Assembly: GCA_020833205.1 (NCBI GenBank)
Contig: JAJHQT010000011.1
Coordinates: 1-16,339 of the forward strand
Source of the DNA: Pyrobaculum sp.
GTDB taxonomy: Archaea; Thermoproteota; Thermoprotei; Thermoproteales; Thermoproteaceae
Reading direction: 5' to 3'
Length of the DNA: 16,339 nt
Below are positions 14,623-16,339 of the stretch, piece after piece. Within the stretch, counting starts at the first letter, position 1; every line of letters starts with the position of its first letter. Below the pieces are notes generated by a model. It was not told the origin of the DNA and did not search any database. It saw only the letters and a list, made by a program, of their open reading frames with translations. A program made the translations under genes and the position numbers.

Positions 14623-15611
14623 AGCCTGTGGTCAAGATCGGCGGCTCCCTCCTCAGGTCGGCCAGCGATTTCGTAAAGGCGGCCGAGTTCATCTTGTCGT
14701 TTAAAGAGCCGCCGGTGGTGGTGGTCTCGGCGATAAAAGGCGTCACAGACATGTTGCTGGAGCTTGAGAAGACCAGGAGCTACCTCATGTACGAGGAGAT
14801 CCTCCACCGACACCTCGCCGTGGCGCGGCCGATGGGCGTCGAGGAGGCTGTGGCGCCTCTTTTAAAGGAGCTTGAGGAATCTCTCAGGCTGCCCCGGGCC
14901 GAGTGGACCGCCGACCACTTCGCCTCCTTCGGCGAGAGGCTCTCCGCCGCAACCCTCTACGCAGTTCTGCGGCGCGTAGGGGCGAAGGCCAGCCTCTACG
15001 TGGCGCCCATACGGACAGACAGCAAATTCGGCAACGCCGAGCCGCAGAGGCTGGAGGCGAGAGGCGAAATAGCCGAGCCCGGCGTCGTGGCTGTAGTCAC
15101 GGGCTTCATCGGGAGAGATGGAGAAGGCCGCTTCACCACGGTGGGGAGAGGCGGAAGCGACTACACCGCCACCTACATCGGGAAAGAGATAGGCGCCAGG
15201 AAGGTGTCATTAATTACCGACGCCCCTGGCGTAATGACGGCAGACCCCCGCGAGGTGGAGGACGCCGCCGTGCTCCCCCTCCTCTCCATACAAGAGGCCG
15301 TGGAGGCGGCCAAGGTAGGCGCCAAGAACTTCCACCCCCGGACCTTCCTTCCGGCGATAGAGGGGGACATGGCTGTGGAGGTTAGGAACTACCACAGCAG
15401 GGGCACTTTAATCGCCAACATCTACCCCCCGCCGCCCTACAAGATAGTGACGAAATGCGGCCAAGGCAGTTGCGTAGTGGGGCTCGCCGCCTCCGACTTG
15501 ACGAAGCTGGGCGGAACCCCCCTCGGCAGATACAGCGTGCGGCTGAACATCCCGCCCCGGCAGGCGCACGAATTCCTAATCAAGCCGTATATCAAATATA
15601 TAAACTGGTAA
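14619..15611 (+). CDS. Aspartokinase, short form without full ACT domains
   Basis: Phosphorylates aspartate, first step toward threonine, methionine and (in the DAP route) lysine. The 330-aa protein has VKIGGSLL (K6), VSAIKGVTD, FGERLSA, TTVGRGGSDYTA and DAPGVMTADPR, the complete amino-acid-kinase catalytic set, ending near RNYHSRGTLI. Most aspartokinases are 400-460 aa because two ACT domains follow; here only about 55 residues remain (from about YKIVTKCGQG), too little for a pair of ACT domains, so feedback by lysine or threonine may be reduced or absent. Start ATG overlaps the thrC stop (ATGA). The operon thrC-aspartokinase-asd on the plus strand supports a threonine-branch role. Confidence 0.92.
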   Translation: MKPVVKIGGSLLRSASDFVKAAEFILSFKEPPVVVVSAIKGVTDMLLELEKTRSYLMYEEILHRHLAVARPMGVEEAVAPLLKELEESLRLPRAEWTADHFASFGERLSAATLYAVLRRVGAKASLYVAPIRTDSKFGNAEPQRLEARGEIAEPGVVAVVTGFIGRDGEGRFTTVGRGGSDYTATYIGKEIGARKVSLITDAPGVMTADPREVEDAAVLPLLSIQEAVEAAKVGAKNFHPRTFLPAIEGDMAVEVRNYHSRGTLIANIYPPPPYKIVTKCGQGSCVVGLAASDLTKLGGTPLGRYSVRLNIPPRQAHEFLIKPYIKYINW

Positions 15612-15623
15612 GAGGGATTATAT

Positions 15624-16339
15624 ATGGACCGCCTTAAGGTATATATCATCGGCGCCACGGGACTCGTGGGCCAGCGATATGTGCAGCTCCTCGCCAGCCA
15701 TCCGTGGTTCGAGATCGTGGGGCTCGCCGCCTCTGAGAGGAGCGCAGGCAAGACGCTGAGCCAGATCGGCTGGGCGCTGGAGGAACCGCCGCCTCCCCAC
15801 CTGGCCGACATGAAGATAGAGAAAATCGACGTGGACAAGATACCCAAGGTGGACTTCGTCTTCTCCGCGCTCCCCAGCGAGGTGGCGGCCAAGGTGGAGC
15901 CCGAGCTGGCGGCGCGGGGACACACGGTGGTTTCAAACGCCAGCAACATGAGGATGGACCCCGACGTTCCTCTGGTCGTGCCGGAGATAAACCCAGAGGA
16001 CCTCGGCTTGTTGGAGCGGCAGAGGGCGGAGAGAGGCTGGAGAGGCGCCGTGGTGAAGAAGCCCAACTGTACCACCACCATCCTCAACCTCCCCCTCAAG
16101 CCCGTTCTGGATGAGTGGGGCATAGAGAGGATCCACGTGGTCACCATGCAGGCGCTGAGCGGCGCAGGCTTCGCCGGAGTCCCCAGCGTGGCCATTGTCG
16201 ACAACCTCATACCGTACATACGGGGCGAGGAGGACAAGGTGGTTGCTGAGACCAAGAAGATCCTCAAGAAGGACTTCGAGATTTACGTCACCACCACCCG
16301 CGTGCCCGTCCTCGACGGCCACACGGAGGTGGTGTATGT
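15624..16339 (+). CDS. asd: Aspartate-semialdehyde dehydrogenase, 3' end outside the window
   Basis: Reduces aspartyl phosphate to aspartate semialdehyde with NADPH, the step after aspartokinase. Starting at ATG 15624, 238 codons are visible with no stop. Motifs: YIIGATGLVGQRYVQLL (NADP-binding, 7-23), FSALPSEVA, VVSNASNMRM, and the catalytic cysteine in KKPNCTTTIL (C149), then QALSGAGFAGVPS. These features fit the archaeal/fungal branch of Asd. GAGGG at 15612-15616 provides a ribosome binding site eight bases before the ATG, and only 12 bases separate it from the aspartokinase stop, so it belongs to the same transcript. The remaining third of the protein lies beyond the window. Confidence 0.95.
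   Translation, partial: MDRLKVYIIGATGLVGQRYVQLLASHPWFEIVGLAASERSAGKTLSQIGWALEEPPPPHLADMKIEKIDVDKIPKVDFVFSALPSEVAAKVEPELAARGHTVVSNASNMRMDPDVPLVVPEINPEDLGLLERQRAERGWRGAVVKKPNCTTTILNLPLKPVLDEWGIERIHVVTMQALSGAGFAGVPSVAIVDNLIPYIRGEEDKVVAETKKILKKDFEIYVTTTRVPVLDGHTEVVY

Noticed and set aside
14115..14813. 232-codon minus-strand frame across thrC and aspartokinase
   Set aside because: Low-complexity antisense of two conserved genes; no independent support.
15477..15733. Seventeen-base direct repeat GTGGGGCTCGCCGCCTC at 15477-15493 and 15717-15733
   Set aside because: Both copies are inside real genes (aspartokinase and asd) and encode similar V-G-L-A-A-S residues in preferred codons; a chance match from codon bias is more likely than a mobile or regulatory repeat.
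15437..16267. 276-codon minus-strand frame opposite aspartokinase and asd
   Set aside because: The plus strand has clear catalytic motifs throughout this span; the antisense frame is compositional.
1..16339. CRISPR arrays, insertion sequences, replication origin
   Set aside because: No regularly spaced repeats, transposase motifs, terminal inverted repeats or origin-like repeat clusters were seen on either strand.

Overview
The window looks like chromosomal DNA of a hyperthermophilic crenarchaeon of the Thermoproteales, most likely Pyrobaculum or a close relative. The reasons are tight ATGA gene overlaps, many GTG starts, AT-rich TATA boxes about 24-26 nt upstream of start codons (leaderless mRNAs), the LysW carrier-protein route for lysine/arginine, an ADP-forming acyl-CoA synthetase subunit, and the absence of any bacterial-type promoter. 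The genus is inferred from gene content and style, not from a search.

Layout. (1) 1-1600, plus strand: the 3' part of a VWA (CoxE-like) protein and a two-CBS-domain protein. (2) 1631-4407, plus: a membrane-anchored DsbA-like thiol oxidoreductase joined by a GTGA overlap to an ADP-forming acyl-CoA synthetase alpha-like protein, whose tail runs antisense into the next operon. (3) 6673-4201, minus: an ABC importer operon (ATPase, permease, permease; ATGA overlaps; no binding protein in the window). (4) 6783-7599, plus: a DUF998 membrane protein and a small unknown protein. (5) 13068-7596, minus: the amino-acid block lysX-like, lysY, lysZ, then lysW, argG, then a 51-aa zinc-ribbon protein and argH. 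(6) 13478 to the end, plus: threonine synthase, aspartokinase, aspartate-semialdehyde dehydrogenase (cut by the window end).

How they work together. Aspartokinase and Asd make aspartate semialdehyde, and ThrC completes the threonine branch. LysW carries the alpha-amino-protected substrate (aminoadipate and/or glutamate); LysX attaches it, LysZ phosphorylates and LysY reduces it. ArgG and ArgH finish arginine from citrulline. LysJ and LysK are not here.

Main unusual signal. Three biosynthetic genes in this block (argG, lysX-like, thrC) have no canonical start codon in the frame that encodes their full, conserved N-terminus. In each, a well-placed ATG lies just upstream in another frame, and a single -1 slip on an NNG-GGG run within the first ten codons joins the two. 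For lysX and thrC that ATG sits at the same TATA-to-start spacing as the other leaderless genes here. In argG and thrC the TCG-GGG site is at codons 5-6 in both. Either this is a shared recoding/leader device at the 5' ends of amino-acid genes, or three homopolymer errors happen to fall at gene starts while every other long reading frame is intact. Separately, the LysX-like protein seems to have lost its ATP-grasp catalytic residues.
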